Positions 1-9,351 are shown, numbered from the stretch's first letter. The stretch is DNA of 55,082 nucleotides from Alphaproteobacteria bacterium (GCA_027485915.1 JAIXQA010000074.1:1-55082), one strand, 5' to 3'. The notes: generated by a model not told the origin, from the sequence alone. Translations and numbers: made by a program.

Positions 1-44
1 CTACCGATGGCAGCCGGTCTTCACAACGAGCCTAGCCTTAGCAA

Positions 45-1730
45 CTACTCATCTAAACGACGTTTGAAGGTTTCAGGCAAGAAGAATAAGCCCAGAACGG
101 CTGTCAAACCTGCGATTAAAACCGGATACCAGAGCCCGTAATAGATGTCCCCTGTTGCTGCGACCATGGCAAAGGCCGTGGTAGGCAGGAAGCCGCCGAA
201 CCAGCCATTGCCGATGTGATAGGGCAAGGACATCGAGGTATAGCGGATTCGGCTCGGGAAAATCTCCACCAAGAGGGCAGCGATTGGCCCGTATACAGCG
301 GTTACTAGCAGCACGAGATAAACCAAAATGGCGATCACCAAGGGTTTATTCATGGTAGCTGGATCAGCTTTAGTAGGATAGCCTGCTTTGGCCAATGCCG
401 CCTTTACGCCATCTTGGTAAGCTGTGATGGCAGCCTTTTTGTTGGCACCAGTGACCACTTCTGGATCAGGGGCGATGAAAGTTTCATTGCCAATCTTGAT
501 CGAGGCAATTGTGCCTGCAGGGGCATCTACCTTCGAATAGCTGACACCGCTCTTGGCCAAGAAGGATTTGGCAATGTCACAGCTTTTGGAGTCGAATTTA
601 TTCTTGCCCACTGGGTCAAACTGAACCGAACAATCCCCGTCATTCACCACCACGGTCACAGGTGCGCTGGCCTGAGCCGCTGCCAACGCAGGATTAGCCG
701 CTTTCGTTAAGGCATGGAAGGTTGGGAAATAGGTGAGCGCTGCCAAAGCACACCCAACCAAGACGATAGGCTTGCGACCAATCTTATCCGACAACCAACC
801 AAAGAGTACAAAACCAGGGGTGCCAATCATCAAGGCAATGGCGATCAGAATATTGGTCGTAGCCCCATCCACCTTCAGCATCTTTTCCAAGAAGAACAAG
901 GCGTAGAATTGGCCTGTATACCACACGACGGCTTGGCCAGCGACGGCTCCGAAGAGAACAATAATGACCCACTTCAGATTGCTCCACTTAGCGAAAGCTT
1001 CCGTCAGAGGTGCCTTAGAAGTTTTGCCTTCGTCCTTCATCTTTTGATAGACTGGGCTCTCGTTCAGTTGCATCCGGATCCACATGGATACAGCCAGCAA
1101 GATCATCGACACGAGGAAAGGCACGCGCCAGCCCCAGGCCTTAAACACTTCCTCGCCGAGCAAGGTACGGGTGCCAATGACGATCAACAGGGCAGCAAAC
1201 AGGCCTAAGGTCGCTGTAGTTTGGATCCAGCTGGTATAGAGACCGCGCTTTCCTTCGGGCGCATGTTCAGCGACATAGGTCGCTGCACCACCATATTCGC
1301 CACCCATGGCGAGGCCTTGTAACAGACGCAACCCAATTAGAATGATGGGGGCTGCGACGCCGATTGTGGCGTAAGATGGTAAAAGCCCGACCGAGAAGGT
1401 CGCAAGGCCCATTAAGCCCATGGTCACCAAGAAGGTGTTCTTTCGGCCAACCATGTCGCCAATACGGCCAAACACAAGGGCACCAAATGGGCGGACGGCA
1501 AAGCCGGCGGCAAACGCGCCAAGGGCGAAGATAAAGCCCGTGGTTTCATTCACGCCCGAAAAGAATTGGGCGGATATATAGGTGGCCAGAAGGCCGTACA
1601 AGTAGAAGTCATACCACTCGAATACCGTGCCGAGTGAGGATGCCGCAATTACCAGCTTTTCATTCTGCCCTTTCGCCGGTGCGGCCGCTTGGCCTCCGGC
1701 TGTCATGGGCATGGATTCTATCTTAGCCAT
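45..1730 (-). CDS. MFS transporter, metabolite:H+ symporter (MHS) type, with a large periplasmic insert
   Basis: Inner-membrane secondary transporter of the major facilitator superfamily, 561 residues. The N-terminal half shows the MHS layout with the loop 2-3 motif GRIGDMVGRKNT and a second copy, GWLSDKIGRKP, in the second half. Twelve hydrophobic segments can be traced. The usual MHS length is about 430-450 residues. The excess lies at about residues 345-458, between the predicted ninth and tenth helices, and is hydrophilic with two cysteines (GDCS and KSCD) that could form a periplasmic disulfide. The ATG is preceded by GGAGGGAGAGAGAC. The gene lies 24 bp downstream of the porin on the same strand, so the two probably form an operon that carries a solute across both membranes. 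The setting beside acs and an acetate-type two-component system suggests a small carboxylate as substrate. That is inference, because MHS carriers also move betaines, citrate or alpha-ketoglutarate. Confidence 0.88.
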   Translation of the reverse strand: MAKIESMPMTAGGQAAAPAKGQNEKLVIAASSLGTVFEWYDFYLYGLLATYISAQFFSGVNETTGFIFALGAFAAGFAVRPFGALVFGRIGDMVGRKNTFLVTMGLMGLATFSVGLLPSYATIGVAAPIILIGLRLLQGLAMGGEYGGAATYVAEHAPEGKRGLYTSWIQTTATLGLFAALLIVIGTRTLLGEEVFKAWGWRVPFLVSMILLAVSMWIRMQLNESPVYQKMKDEGKTSKAPLTEAFAKWSNLKWVIIVLFGAVAGQAVVWYTGQFYALFFLEKMLKVDGATTNILIAIALMIGTPGFVLFGWLSDKIGRKPIVLVGCALAALTYFPTFHALTKAANPALAAAQASAPVTVVVNDGDCSVQFDPVGKNKFDSKSCDIAKSFLAKSGVSYSKVDAPAGTIASIKIGNETFIAPDPEVVTGANKKAAITAYQDGVKAALAKAGYPTKADPATMNKPLVIAILVYLVLLVTAVYGPIAALLVEIFPSRIRYTSMSLPYHIGNGWFGGFLPTTAFAMVAATGDIYYGLWYPVLIAGLTAVLGLFFLPETFKRRLDE

Positions 1731-1754
1731 GTCTCTCTCCCTCCATTTTTTCTG

Positions 1755-3176
1755 TTAGAAACTATACTTCGCCAAGAACTCGAGCCTATCGAGTGAGCCA
1801 TTTGCGCCGCTGACGACCTCGCGTACACCGTGGCGATACTCTGCCCCCAAATCCACGCCTTTGACGGGGGAGTAGAATAGGTTGGCCGATACGCTCCAGG
1901 CCTGCTTATTGAAATTGGCTAAGCTGGCGAGCGCGAAGGCATTGTCATAATCGACTGTCTGGATACTGCCGGTGAGGCTAGAACGGAGCTTTGGTGTCCA
2001 ATTGACCTTTAGGGCAGAGTAGCCAGCTAGAATGTCAACATTCTTGAGTTGCCCAGTTGCTGGCACGAAAACCGCATCAGGTGCAAAGTTCAAACCAACA
2101 TAGCGACCAATGCCACTGCCATAGGTGGCCATGAACTTCCACTCATAGCGCTTGGCGGCATCCAAAGTCATTTTGCCGGTGACACTTAGGCCATAAGCTG
2201 ACGAAGTATCACCAATTGCACCATTATCGACCGACAATCGCCGGGCAATCCCTGCAACAGAAATCTCACCGGTCGCAAAGCTATGGTTCAATCGGACGAC
2301 GAAATCCGGCACGGAATCATCGTCATTCTCGATCAAAGTGGGTGAACCCAGATTGGCGCTTGCGGTTTCCGGATTCTCGACCGCAAAATGAACCGTGGTA
2401 GCTTTGTTCAAGGGGTAAGAATAACGCACCAACGCTTGACGGGCGAAGACGATGCTTTCAGTCGGGCCAATATAATCCGTGGATTCCGGTAAAGTCGCGA
2501 CATTCTGGAAAGTCGTCCAATCTTCGCCAAAGGTGAAACGATCATATTGAAAATAGGCGCGGCGCAGCGCGAAATTATAGCCATTGGTTGTGCGCTCATT
2601 GCCTTGTGTCCCGGGCGAAGTCTGGAAATCACCCTCAACATAGCCTTTTAGTGTGTGACCATTGATTGCCGTTTCGGTTGAGAGCCACAGGCGGGTCTGT
2701 TTCGCATTAAAGTCATTATCGACGCTTTCACGTACGCCATTGATGGGTGTGGACTGCGGCAGATAAAAATCGCGGCCAAGATTGCCGGTTGCCACATCAC
2801 CATCGTTCCAACGAGTGATGTCTACCGTCGTTTTTAAGAACCCACCGAGCTTAATACTTGTGGCCCCAACTTTGAAACCATCTGCAGGGGCCGCAATAGG
2901 TGTTGGTGCTTGAGCCGGCGCAACACGGATGGTAGCGACTGACGCTGACAGCTCAGCCGTCCGCGCTTGCGATGCGGCTGCCTCGGCCCGAAGCCTATCA
3001 TTTTCTACTTTGGTGGCGGCAAGCTCTGACTGCACTGCACCAAACAGGCGCTCAAGCGCGGCAACACGGGCTTCAAGTTCTTGCTCCTTGGGTGTGTCTG
3101 CGTGCGCGTTTGTTGCCGCGAAAGCAACTAGGGCAATCCCAGACAATAATTGGTGACGCCGTTTGGTGTTAAGCAT
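1755..3176 (-). CDS. DcaP-like outer-membrane porin
   Basis: Outer-membrane channel of the DcaP-like trimeric porin type, 473 residues. A signal peptide at residues 1-26 ends near AHADTP. A coiled-coil segment (about 27-85, heptad-like Leu/Val/Ala spacing) and a Pro/Ala linker follow, then a beta-rich domain that ends in a terminal aromatic residue (AKYSF), typical of outer-membrane barrels. I chose the ATG at 3176 because GAGGGAACAACC lies just upstream and a signal peptide begins there. The reading frame stays open to 3221, but that extension would put charged residues ahead of the signal sequence. DcaP homologues take up dicarboxylates or other small anions. The MFS carrier follows 24 bp downstream, and the divergent neighbour is acs. 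This suggests that porin, carrier and CoA ligase handle the same substrate or are controlled together. Confidence 0.85.
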   Translation of the reverse strand: MLNTKRRHQLLSGIALVAFAATNAHADTPKEQELEARVAALERLFGAVQSELAATKVENDRLRAEAAASQARTAELSASVATIRVAPAQAPTPIAAPADGFKVGATSIKLGGFLKTTVDITRWNDGDVATGNLGRDFYLPQSTPINGVRESVDNDFNAKQTRLWLSTETAINGHTLKGYVEGDFQTSPGTQGNERTTNGYNFALRRAYFQYDRFTFGEDWTTFQNVATLPESTDYIGPTESIVFARQALVRYSYPLNKATTVHFAVENPETASANLGSPTLIENDDDSVPDFVVRLNHSFATGEISVAGIARRLSVDNGAIGDTSSAYGLSVTGKMTLDAAKRYEWKFMATYGSGIGRYVGLNFAPDAVFVPATGQLKNVDILAGYSALKVNWTPKLRSSLTGSIQTVDYDNAFALASLANFNKQAWSVSANLFYSPVKGVDLGAEYRHGVREVVSGANGSLDRLEFLAKYSF

Positions 3177-3280
3177 GGTTGTTCCCTCGGTCGATATTTC
3201 AGCAGCCCGTCGCGAGCACAAAGCAGCTACAGTGCGGGTTGTTGGTGCTAACCTCTCAGGTCACAGGCTCCTGCGATAGC

Positions 3281-3343
3281 TAGACTTTAGTCGTAGTCCC
3301 GATAGACTTTGGTCTAGGGTGCGGTGCGCACAAAAAGACTTTA
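3281..3343. promoter_or_regulatory. Direct repeat in the porin/acs divergent promoter region (candidate CrbR operator)
   Basis: TAGACTTTAGTC at 3281-3292 recurs as TAGACTTTGGTC at 3303-3314, 22 bp start to start, which is about two helical turns. A partial third copy, AGACTTT, lies at 3336-3342. The second copy extends to a perfect dyad TAGAC-TTTG-GTCTA (3303-3316). A further dyad GTGCG-GTG-CGCAC lies at 3319-3331. The sites are 78-113 bp upstream of the acs ATG and 105 bp or more upstream of the porin ATG. The placement suits an activator serving one or both genes. That the activator is the adjacent LuxR-type regulator is inference. Confidence 0.5.
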
Positions 3344-3393
3344 AAAGAGACCGAAACATCGCCCACTTTGATGGGCCGACGAGGGAGACGACC

Positions 3394-5319
3394 ATGGCAG
3401 CTCTTTATCCAGTTCCAGCCGAATGGGCTGAAAAAGCACGCATTACGGAGCAAGGCTATCAAGAGGCCTACGCGGCTTCAATCGAAAATCCCGATGCATT
3501 TTGGACCAAAGAAGCCCAACGCCTCAACTGGATAAAGCCATTCACCAAAGTCAAGAACACGAGCTTCTTTGAAGCCGATTTCGGCATCAAATGGTTTGAA
3601 GATGGGGTGCTCAATGTCTCTGAAAATTGTCTGGATCGCCACTTAAAAGATCGGGCAGACCAGATTGCCATCATCTGGGAGGGCGATGAGCCCACCCAGT
3701 CACGCAAAATTACTTATAGGGAGCTCCATCGCGATGTGTGCCGTTTTGCCAATGCCCTTAAAAATCTCGGCGTGACGAAGGGCGACCGTATTACGCTTTA
3801 TCTCCCCATGATACCCGAAGCTGCGATGGCCATGCTCGCCTGTACGCGTGTTGGGGCAATTCATACGATTGTCTTTGGCGGCTTCTCACCTGAGGCCTTG
3901 GCCGGGCGGATTCAAGATTGCGATTCAAGTATCGTGATTACCGCCGACGCCGGCATGCGCGGCGGCAAGACAGTTCCCCTGAAGGCCAATGTCGATGCAG
4001 CGCTTACCCATTGCCCATCAGTCCAGCATGTCCTGGTTATCAAGCATGTCGGCAATGAGATTGCCATGCAGGATGGTCGCGACCATTGGTATCATGAAGC
4101 TGTCGCAGGCGTCTCAGACATTTGTGCGCCAGAGCCCATGAGCGCTGAAGATCCTCTGTTCATCCTCTACACTTCAGGCAGTACGGGCAAACCTAAGGGC
4201 GTCTTACACACCACTGGCGGCTATTTGGTGTGGGTGTCGATGACCTTTTCGTACATCTTCAATTATCAGGATGGCGAGATTTTCTGGTGCGCAGCAGATA
4301 TTGGGTGGGTGACCGGGCATTCCTATGTCGTCTACGGCCCACTCGCGAATGGCGCAACGACCCTGATGTTTGAAGGCGTCCCAAATTATCCAGATTTCAG
4401 CCGCTTCTGGAACATTGTCGACAAATATCAGGTCAATATTTTCTATGGGGCCCCAACGGCCTTGCGCTCCTTAATGCGCGAGGGCAATAACTATGTCACG
4501 GCGACATCGCGCAAGTCTTTGCGCCTTCTGGGCAGTGTGGGTGAGCCGATCAATCCGGAGGCGTGGGAATGGTATTATCACGTCGTGGGCGAAGGCCGTT
4601 GCCCGATTGTAGACACTTGGTGGCAAACCGAAACTGGCGGCGCGATGATTTCACCATTGCCCGGGGCGATCGCCTTAAAGCCTGGCTCGGCTACTTTGCC
4701 GATGTTTGGCGTGAAGACCGTCTTGCTCGATAGCGAGGGCAAAATTCTAGAAGGGGCAACAGAGGGCAATTTGTGCATTACCGACAGTTGGCCAGGTCAA
4801 ATGCGCACTGTTTGGGGCGATCATGAGCGCTTCTTCCAAACTTATTTCTCCGCCTATCCCGGCTATTATTTCACCGGTGACGGCTGTCGTCGTGATGAGG
4901 ATGGCTACCACTGGATTACGGGACGGGTTGATGATGTGATCAATGTCTCCGGTCACCGCATGGGCACAGCAGAAGTTGAAAGCGCTCTTGTTGCGCACGC
5001 CAAAGTGGCAGAAGCTGCCGTCGTCGGCTTCCCGCATGACATTAAGGGCCAAGGTATCTATGCCTATGTAACCCTAAACTCAGATGCCACCGAAAGTGAT
5101 GACGTGCGCAAGGCGCTGATCCAATGGGTACGCAAAGAGATTGGCCCGATTGCGACACCCGATGTGATCCATTTCGCGCCGGGACTACCAAAGACCCGCA
5201 GCGGCAAGATCATGCGACGCATTTTGCGAAAAATTGCTGAAGGCGATGTGTCCAGCTTGGGGGATACTTCCACCTTGGCCGACCCATCGGTAGTTGATGC
5301 CTTGATCGCTTCACGATAG
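3394..5319 (+). CDS. acs: Acetyl-CoA synthetase (AMP-forming)
   Basis: Cytoplasmic acetate:CoA ligase, which makes acetyl-CoA from acetate, ATP and CoA through acetyl-AMP. The protein has 641 residues, close to the usual 645-655. The adenylation P-loop [11 protein letters not shown] lies at about residues 259-269 and is followed by the HTTGGYL block typical of true Acs. The C-terminal RSGKIMRR places the catalytic lysine at about residue 605, the residue that is reversibly acetylated in other Acs proteins. The WWQTETGG motif of the acyl pocket is present with its tryptophan, which favours acetate over longer acids. I chose the ATG at 3394, preceded by GAGGGAGACGACC. The open frame extends upstream to 3319, but with no family-like sequence. 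The gene is followed after 5 bp by the response regulator, so the two are probably co-transcribed. Divergent from the porin/carrier pair. Confidence 0.96.
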   Translation: MAALYPVPAEWAEKARITEQGYQEAYAASIENPDAFWTKEAQRLNWIKPFTKVKNTSFFEADFGIKWFEDGVLNVSENCLDRHLKDRADQIAIIWEGDEPTQSRKITYRELHRDVCRFANALKNLGVTKGDRITLYLPMIPEAAMAMLACTRVGAIHTIVFGGFSPEALAGRIQDCDSSIVITADAGMRGGKTVPLKANVDAALTHCPSVQHVLVIKHVGNEIAMQDGRDHWYHEAVAGVSDICAPEPMSAEDPLFILYTSGSTGKPKGVLHTTGGYLVWVSMTFSYIFNYQDGEIFWCAADIGWVTGHSYVVYGPLANGATTLMFEGVPNYPDFSRFWNIVDKYQVNIFYGAPTALRSLMREGNNYVTATSRKSLRLLGSVGEPINPEAWEWYYHVVGEGRCPIVDTWWQTETGGAMISPLPGAIALKPGSATLPMFGVKTVLLDSEGKILEGATEGNLCITDSWPGQMRTVWGDHERFFQTYFSAYPGYYFTGDGCRRDEDGYHWITGRVDDVINVSGHRMGTAEVESALVAHAKVAEAAVVGFPHDIKGQGIYAYVTLNSDATESDDVRKALIQWVRKEIGPIATPDVIHFAPGLPKTRSGKIMRRILRKIAEGDVSSLGDTSTLADPSVVDALIASR

Positions 5320-5324
5320 CGGCC

Positions 5325-5945
5325 ATGTCACGTACCATCCTGATTGCCGATGACCATCCCCTGTTCCGCCAAGCACTCGCGATGGCGGCAGGGAATGTGG
5401 CCAAGGATGCCCGTTTAGTGGAAGGGGCGACTTTGGCGTCAGCCCTCGTTGAAGCCCAAGCTGCTGATGACCTCGCACTCATTTTGCTGGACCTCAAAAT
5501 GCCTGGCGCTGAAGGTTTCTCCGGCGTCGCACTTCTCCATGCTGAAAAGCCTCAAGTGCCTATTTTGGTGGTTTCAAGTGAAGCCGCTGCCGGCACTGCT
5601 CAAAATGCGCTGCGCTTTGGTGCAGTTGGGTTTATCGGCAAAGATTCCGACTTATCGGTCATTGAGGCTGCAATTTCTGACGCTTTGGCCGGCCAACGTC
5701 TAGCCGCCCCGTCAGACCCGCTTATCGACCCAGTCGCGGCAGAAATCGCCAGTCTGACACCGACGCAGCTCAAAGTTATGCTGGGTGTCATGCAGGGTCG
5801 CCTCAATAAGCAAATTGCGCATGATCTGGGCCTCAGTGAAGCGACCATAAAGGCGCACATGACCTCGATTCTCAAAAAGCTAGACGTCCAAAACCGCACG
5901 CAAGCTGTCCTTGCTGCCAAAGCGCTTGGACTTACCCCTGCCTGA
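5325..5945 (+). CDS. crbR: LuxR/NarL-type response regulator, CrbR (ErdR)-like
   Basis: DNA-binding response regulator of 206 residues. The receiver domain spans residues 1-120, with the acidic pair at D9-D10, the phosphoacceptor Asp at about 56 (LLDLKMPG) and a conserved Lys in GFIGKD. The LuxR-type helix-turn-helix lies at about 143-200 (LTPTQLKVM, NKQIAHDLGLSEATIKAH). It starts 5 bp after the acs stop codon, so it is probably in the same transcript. Its partner is most likely the convergent hybrid kinase that ends within its last 66 bp. In Pseudomonas and Vibrio the CrbR/ErdR regulator, with its SSF-domain kinase, activates acs. Gene identity rests on this gene neighbourhood plus domain architecture. 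The exact orthology would need a tree. Confidence 0.85.
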   Translation: MSRTILIADDHPLFRQALAMAAGNVAKDARLVEGATLASALVEAQAADDLALILLDLKMPGAEGFSGVALLHAEKPQVPILVVSSEAAAGTAQNALRFGAVGFIGKDSDLSVIEAAISDALAGQRLAAPSDPLIDPVAAEIASLTPTQLKVMLGVMQGRLNKQIAHDLGLSEATIKAHMTSILKKLDVQNRTQAVLAAKALGLTPA

Positions 5946-8900
5946 TCTGAGACGTATTTCTTGCAGCCATTGGTCCAGAGCCAAAGGGTCAACCGGCTTC
6001 CTGAACACGGCCACTTGCAAGTCTTGAGCACGCTCAAGGAATACCTGCTCAGGTGCAGCAGTGGTCAAGGCAAAACCGGCTTTCGGGTGACGCACCTGTA
6101 GCGCCTCAATGACATCAAGGCCTGTGGTCGCGCTCCCCAAATGATAATCTACCAGCGCGCAATCAAAGGCCCCCTCCACCTCAAGAGCTTCATGAGCATT
6201 ATCGATGCAAGTATAAGCAAAGCCACGGCTATCCAGAAAAGCGCGCATCGCCTCGAGATTGGCAGGATCGTCCTCTACTACCAGTATCTTAAGCGAACGA
6301 CCATTGTTTGAGCTTTTTAAAACGGGTCGAACGGTCCCTTGGAGAGCCTCTTTTTGCACGTGAGGTATCGCATCCAAGGTCACACTGAAGCGGCTACCGT
6401 GACCCAAATTCGACGCAAGCGAAATCGGCACATCGAGTACACGCGCCGTCCGCTCAACAATCGCGAGGCCGAGCCCTATGCCGCCACCATGGGCATGGGG
6501 CAGGCGCTCAAACTCGCGGAAAATGCGCCCATGATCGGCAGGGTCAATGCCAGGGCCAGTGTCAATCACATCGATGCGAATTGCTTGCCCGCGCGCGCGC
6601 ATCGCCACGACGATGCCCCCTTCGCGCGTGTAGCGAATAGCATTGGACAAAAAGTTCTGTAGGATCGACCGCAGCAACGTCGGATCCGTTTCAACTTGCC
6701 GGTCGCGGCCAAGGAGCTTGAGCTGCAGACCCTTCTCTTGTGCGAGGGGCATCATCGTATCGACAAGATCTCGCAGGAGCGGCTTAAGTTGAACCCGCTC
6801 AAGGGAGGGCACTACACCACCTGCATCTAATTTAGATATGTCTAAAAGCGAACGAAGCAACGTGTCTGCCGATTGGATCGATAAATCCAATTTGCGCAGC
6901 AGATCCTGATTGTCATTGCCAATTTGGCGCGCCAGAGCTGAAGAAAACAAGCGCGCAGCATGGATCGGCTGCAATAGATCGTGGCTCGCTGCAGCCAGAA
7001 AGCGGGTTTTTTCGGCATCTGCAGTCGCTAAGGCTAAGTTAGCTTCACGTAAATCCTGCGTCCGTTCCTCAACACGCGCTTCCAATTCTGCTCGCGCCCG
7101 TCTCAATCCGGCCAAAGCCTCTGCCTCAGCGGTAATATCTGAGAAGCACATAACATAGCCCCCACTAGGCATGGGGCCACCCACTGTCTTTATCACGCGA
7201 CCGTCAGGTCGTATGCGCTCAAAACTATGGGCTTGGCCGCGGCGCATATGATTAAGACGGCGCTCAACATGGCTTTCAATTTCGCCAGGGCCACATTCGC
7301 CGCGTTCAGCATTGAACCGAATTAGGCTGGCGACCGGTGCGCCAACATAGACCATCCCGTCTGGATAATTGAACAAGGATAGGTAGCGGCTATTCCAGGC
7401 AACAATATTCAAGTCACGGTCAACCACGCTGACACCTGGATCAATATGTTCCAAGGTCGCCGCCAATAAGTCTTTCGAAAAGCGCAGGCTTTGGCCCGTT
7501 TCATCAAGGAGGCGCGACACTTCATCTGCAGAAAGACGCGCACCAAATAGGCGCGACCCTATGAGCGCGCGGGCAGATGGTAAGCCTACAACCCCAGCGA
7601 TCAATCTCTCTGCTTTGCGCGCGCTAGCTCGGCTAACCACGGCTCCATCTCTCAAACTCGCAAACGCCTCTTGAGCGAGGTTAGGCCCCACAAAGCGGGC
7701 AACCAACGCCTTCAAATCCTCGCTCCGTGCCGATTGCAAGGATGTATGCTCACTCGGTGACCTCAGCAGGCCGGGCAGCGCGCTTGTTTGTACACGGCGT
7801 GCTGTGACCAACACATAGACAAGAAGATTTAGGCCAAGGCTCCATACCGCCCCATGGCTGATTGGGCTTAGGGTGCCAATGCCGAACAAATGGTAAGGGT
7901 TAAGCGGGCTTGTCGCTAAAAGGGCCAGCAAATTTGGTCCCAGAAGCTGGGGCAAAGCCAAAGTATAAAACCAAACGATCAAGCCAACGACCAAGCTGTA
8001 GCGGGCGGCTACCGCATCGCGATTGCCCCGATAGACAGCTAAGATTAAGACGGGGACAAATTGTGCCATAGCGGCAAAGGCCACAAGTCCAATTGAAGCC
8101 AGTCGTTGATTGTCGGGAATGGCCAGCGCCCAGAGCAGCGCAAACACCATAATCGCCCCGATTACGGCGCGACGGACCACGAGCATGATCTTGCCAAAGT
8201 CACGGGGCCCATCCTGCCCCCCGCGCCCCAAGAGGGCTGGGGCTACCAAGTCATTCGATACCATCGTGGATAGGGCAATTGTTTCGACCAACACCATGGC
8301 AGTCGCGGCCGAAAATCCGCCTACAAAAACAAATATCGCCAATAGATGCGCCCCTTGGCTCATGGGCAATTGTAGCACGTAAAGATCTGGCCTTGCGGTG
8401 TCCGGCAAAAGGGCAATCCCGGCCCCCGCCAAGGGTACGACCACCAACAGAGTCGCCACCATATAAGACACAAATGGCCAGCGGGCTTGATCTACATCGC
8501 GCCCGGTAAGCGCGCCAATCACCATAAAGTAAAATTGGCGCGGTAAGGCGATAATTGCGGCCATCGACAAGAGCGTGATGATGAAAAAGTCTGCGTTGAT
8601 TGCACTTAGACTAAAAGTCGTCATCAGGCTGGTTTGCGTGCGGGTAATCACTTCGGGTGGGGCTTGAGCGAGCAAGTTGAGAGCAAAGCACGCTGCGGCC
8701 AAAAGCGCGGCGAGTTTTAAGAAGGACTCAAAACCTGCGGCAAACAATACAGCATCATTTCTGGCAGAGGCTTCATATCGACGTGTTCCGTACAGCATCG
8801 CCCAGCCGGCCAATAAGAAGGCAGCGCAGACCAGAATCCAAGGGGAATTTTGTGCCCCAGATACCAATATATAGGTACTACTCAACGACTTAAGTTGAAG

Positions 8901-9296
8901 GGCAATATAGGGTATTGCTCCCAAGAGAGCTAAGAGTGTGACAAGGGCCGCAACGCTTCTGCTTGACCCAAATCGCCCACCAATAAACTCCGATATTGAG
9001 TTTGCCCCATCGGCTTTAACGGCCTCGACCATCCGGACCAAGAAATCGCGGCCAAACACAAAAACCAAGATAGGCCCCAAGTAGATTGGCACATAGGCCC
9101 AACCATCGGCGACAGCACTGCCTACCGCGCCATAAAACGTCCAACTTGTGCAATAGACGCCTAAGGCCAACACATAGGCGGGTCCGCGTAGGCGAGCTTT
9201 CAATCCCTGCCCACTTTGCCCCTCGGCCCAAGACGCGCAGGCAAACAGAAGTGCCGCATAAGTCAGGACGATGATCAGCGGCAATGAGCCTTCCAT
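5880..9296 (-). CDS. crbS: Hybrid sensor histidine kinase with a sodium/solute-symporter-like N-terminus, CrbS (MxtR)-like
   Basis: Membrane sensor kinase of 1138 residues. Residues 1 to about 490 form a polytopic region of about 12-13 helices resembling SLC5/sodium:solute symporters. A PAS-7-type sensor domain (about 610-725, VVDRDLNIVAWN) and a short coiled coil follow. The HisKA domain has the phospho-His at about residue 772 (SHDLLQP), then a HATPase domain (DTGPGID, GGGIGLGLA) and a C-terminal receiver with its Asp at about 1050 (LVDYHLG). This is the architecture of CrbS/MxtR/CbrA kinases. The adjacent acs and LuxR-type regulator point to CrbS, the acetate-switch kinase. The ATG is preceded by GGGGGGATT. 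The last 22 codons are antisense to the end of crbR. On its own strand it lies 55 bp after the DUF2189 gene of the cco cluster, with no clear terminator between them. Confidence 0.88.
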   Translation of the reverse strand: MEGSLPLIIVLTYAALLFACASWAEGQSGQGLKARLRGPAYVLALGVYCTSWTFYGAVGSAVADGWAYVPIYLGPILVFVFGRDFLVRMVEAVKADGANSISEFIGGRFGSSRSVAALVTLLALLGAIPYIALQLKSLSSTYILVSGAQNSPWILVCAAFLLAGWAMLYGTRRYEASARNDAVLFAAGFESFLKLAALLAAACFALNLLAQAPPEVITRTQTSLMTTFSLSAINADFFIITLLSMAAIIALPRQFYFMVIGALTGRDVDQARWPFVSYMVATLLVVVPLAGAGIALLPDTARPDLYVLQLPMSQGAHLLAIFVFVGGFSAATAMVLVETIALSTMVSNDLVAPALLGRGGQDGPRDFGKIMLVVRRAVIGAIMVFALLWALAIPDNQRLASIGLVAFAAMAQFVPVLILAVYRGNRDAVAARYSLVVGLIVWFYTLALPQLLGPNLLALLATSPLNPYHLFGIGTLSPISHGAVWSLGLNLLVYVLVTARRVQTSALPGLLRSPSEHTSLQSARSEDLKALVARFVGPNLAQEAFASLRDGAVVSRASARKAERLIAGVVGLPSARALIGSRLFGARLSADEVSRLLDETGQSLRFSKDLLAATLEHIDPGVSVVDRDLNIVAWNSRYLSLFNYPDGMVYVGAPVASLIRFNAERGECGPGEIESHVERRLNHMRRGQAHSFERIRPDGRVIKTVGGPMPSGGYVMCFSDITAEAEALAGLRRARAELEARVEERTQDLREANLALATADAEKTRFLAAASHDLLQPIHAARLFSSALARQIGNDNQDLLRKLDLSIQSADTLLRSLLDISKLDAGGVVPSLERVQLKPLLRDLVDTMMPLAQEKGLQLKLLGRDRQVETDPTLLRSILQNFLSNAIRYTREGGIVVAMRARGQAIRIDVIDTGPGIDPADHGRIFREFERLPHAHGGGIGLGLAIVERTARVLDVPISLASNLGHGSRFSVTLDAIPHVQKEALQGTVRPVLKSSNNGRSLKILVVEDDPANLEAMRAFLDSRGFAYTCIDNAHEALEVEGAFDCALVDYHLGSATTGLDVIEALQVRHPKAGFALTTAAPEQVFLERAQDLQVAVFRKPVDPLALDQWLQEIRLRSGRGKSKRFGSKDSLRAVLDV

Positions 9297-9313
9297 AATC
9301 CCCCCAGATACAC

Positions 9314-9326
9314 AGTCCTTTGGACT
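9314..9326. promoter_or_regulatory. Inverted repeat just upstream of crbS
   Basis: AGTCC-TTT-GGACT is a perfect 5-bp dyad within the 55-bp gap between the DUF2189 gene and crbS. It lacks a T-tract, so it is unlikely to be a terminator. It contains GGACTTT, which resembles the AGACTTT core found upstream of acs and could be an autoregulatory site. This is weak evidence. Confidence 0.25.
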
Positions 9327-9351
9327 TTGTGATTGTTATGGTGCGACCGCG

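Noticed and set aside
714-1208. Plus-strand ORF of 164 codons opposite the MFS carrier
   Set aside because: Antisense shadow of a well-supported transporter gene. Its translation has low-complexity, Gln/His-rich composition and no family features.
3319-3393. N-terminal extension of acs from the upstream in-frame ATG
   Set aside because: It would run through the repeat-containing promoter region and encode Lys/Arg-rich sequence unlike Acs, while the internal ATG has a good ribosome-binding site.
9314-9326. AGTCC-TTT-GGACT as a terminator ending the cco transcript
   Set aside because: The stem is only 5 bp and no T-run follows on the minus strand. Kept only as a weak possible regulatory dyad.
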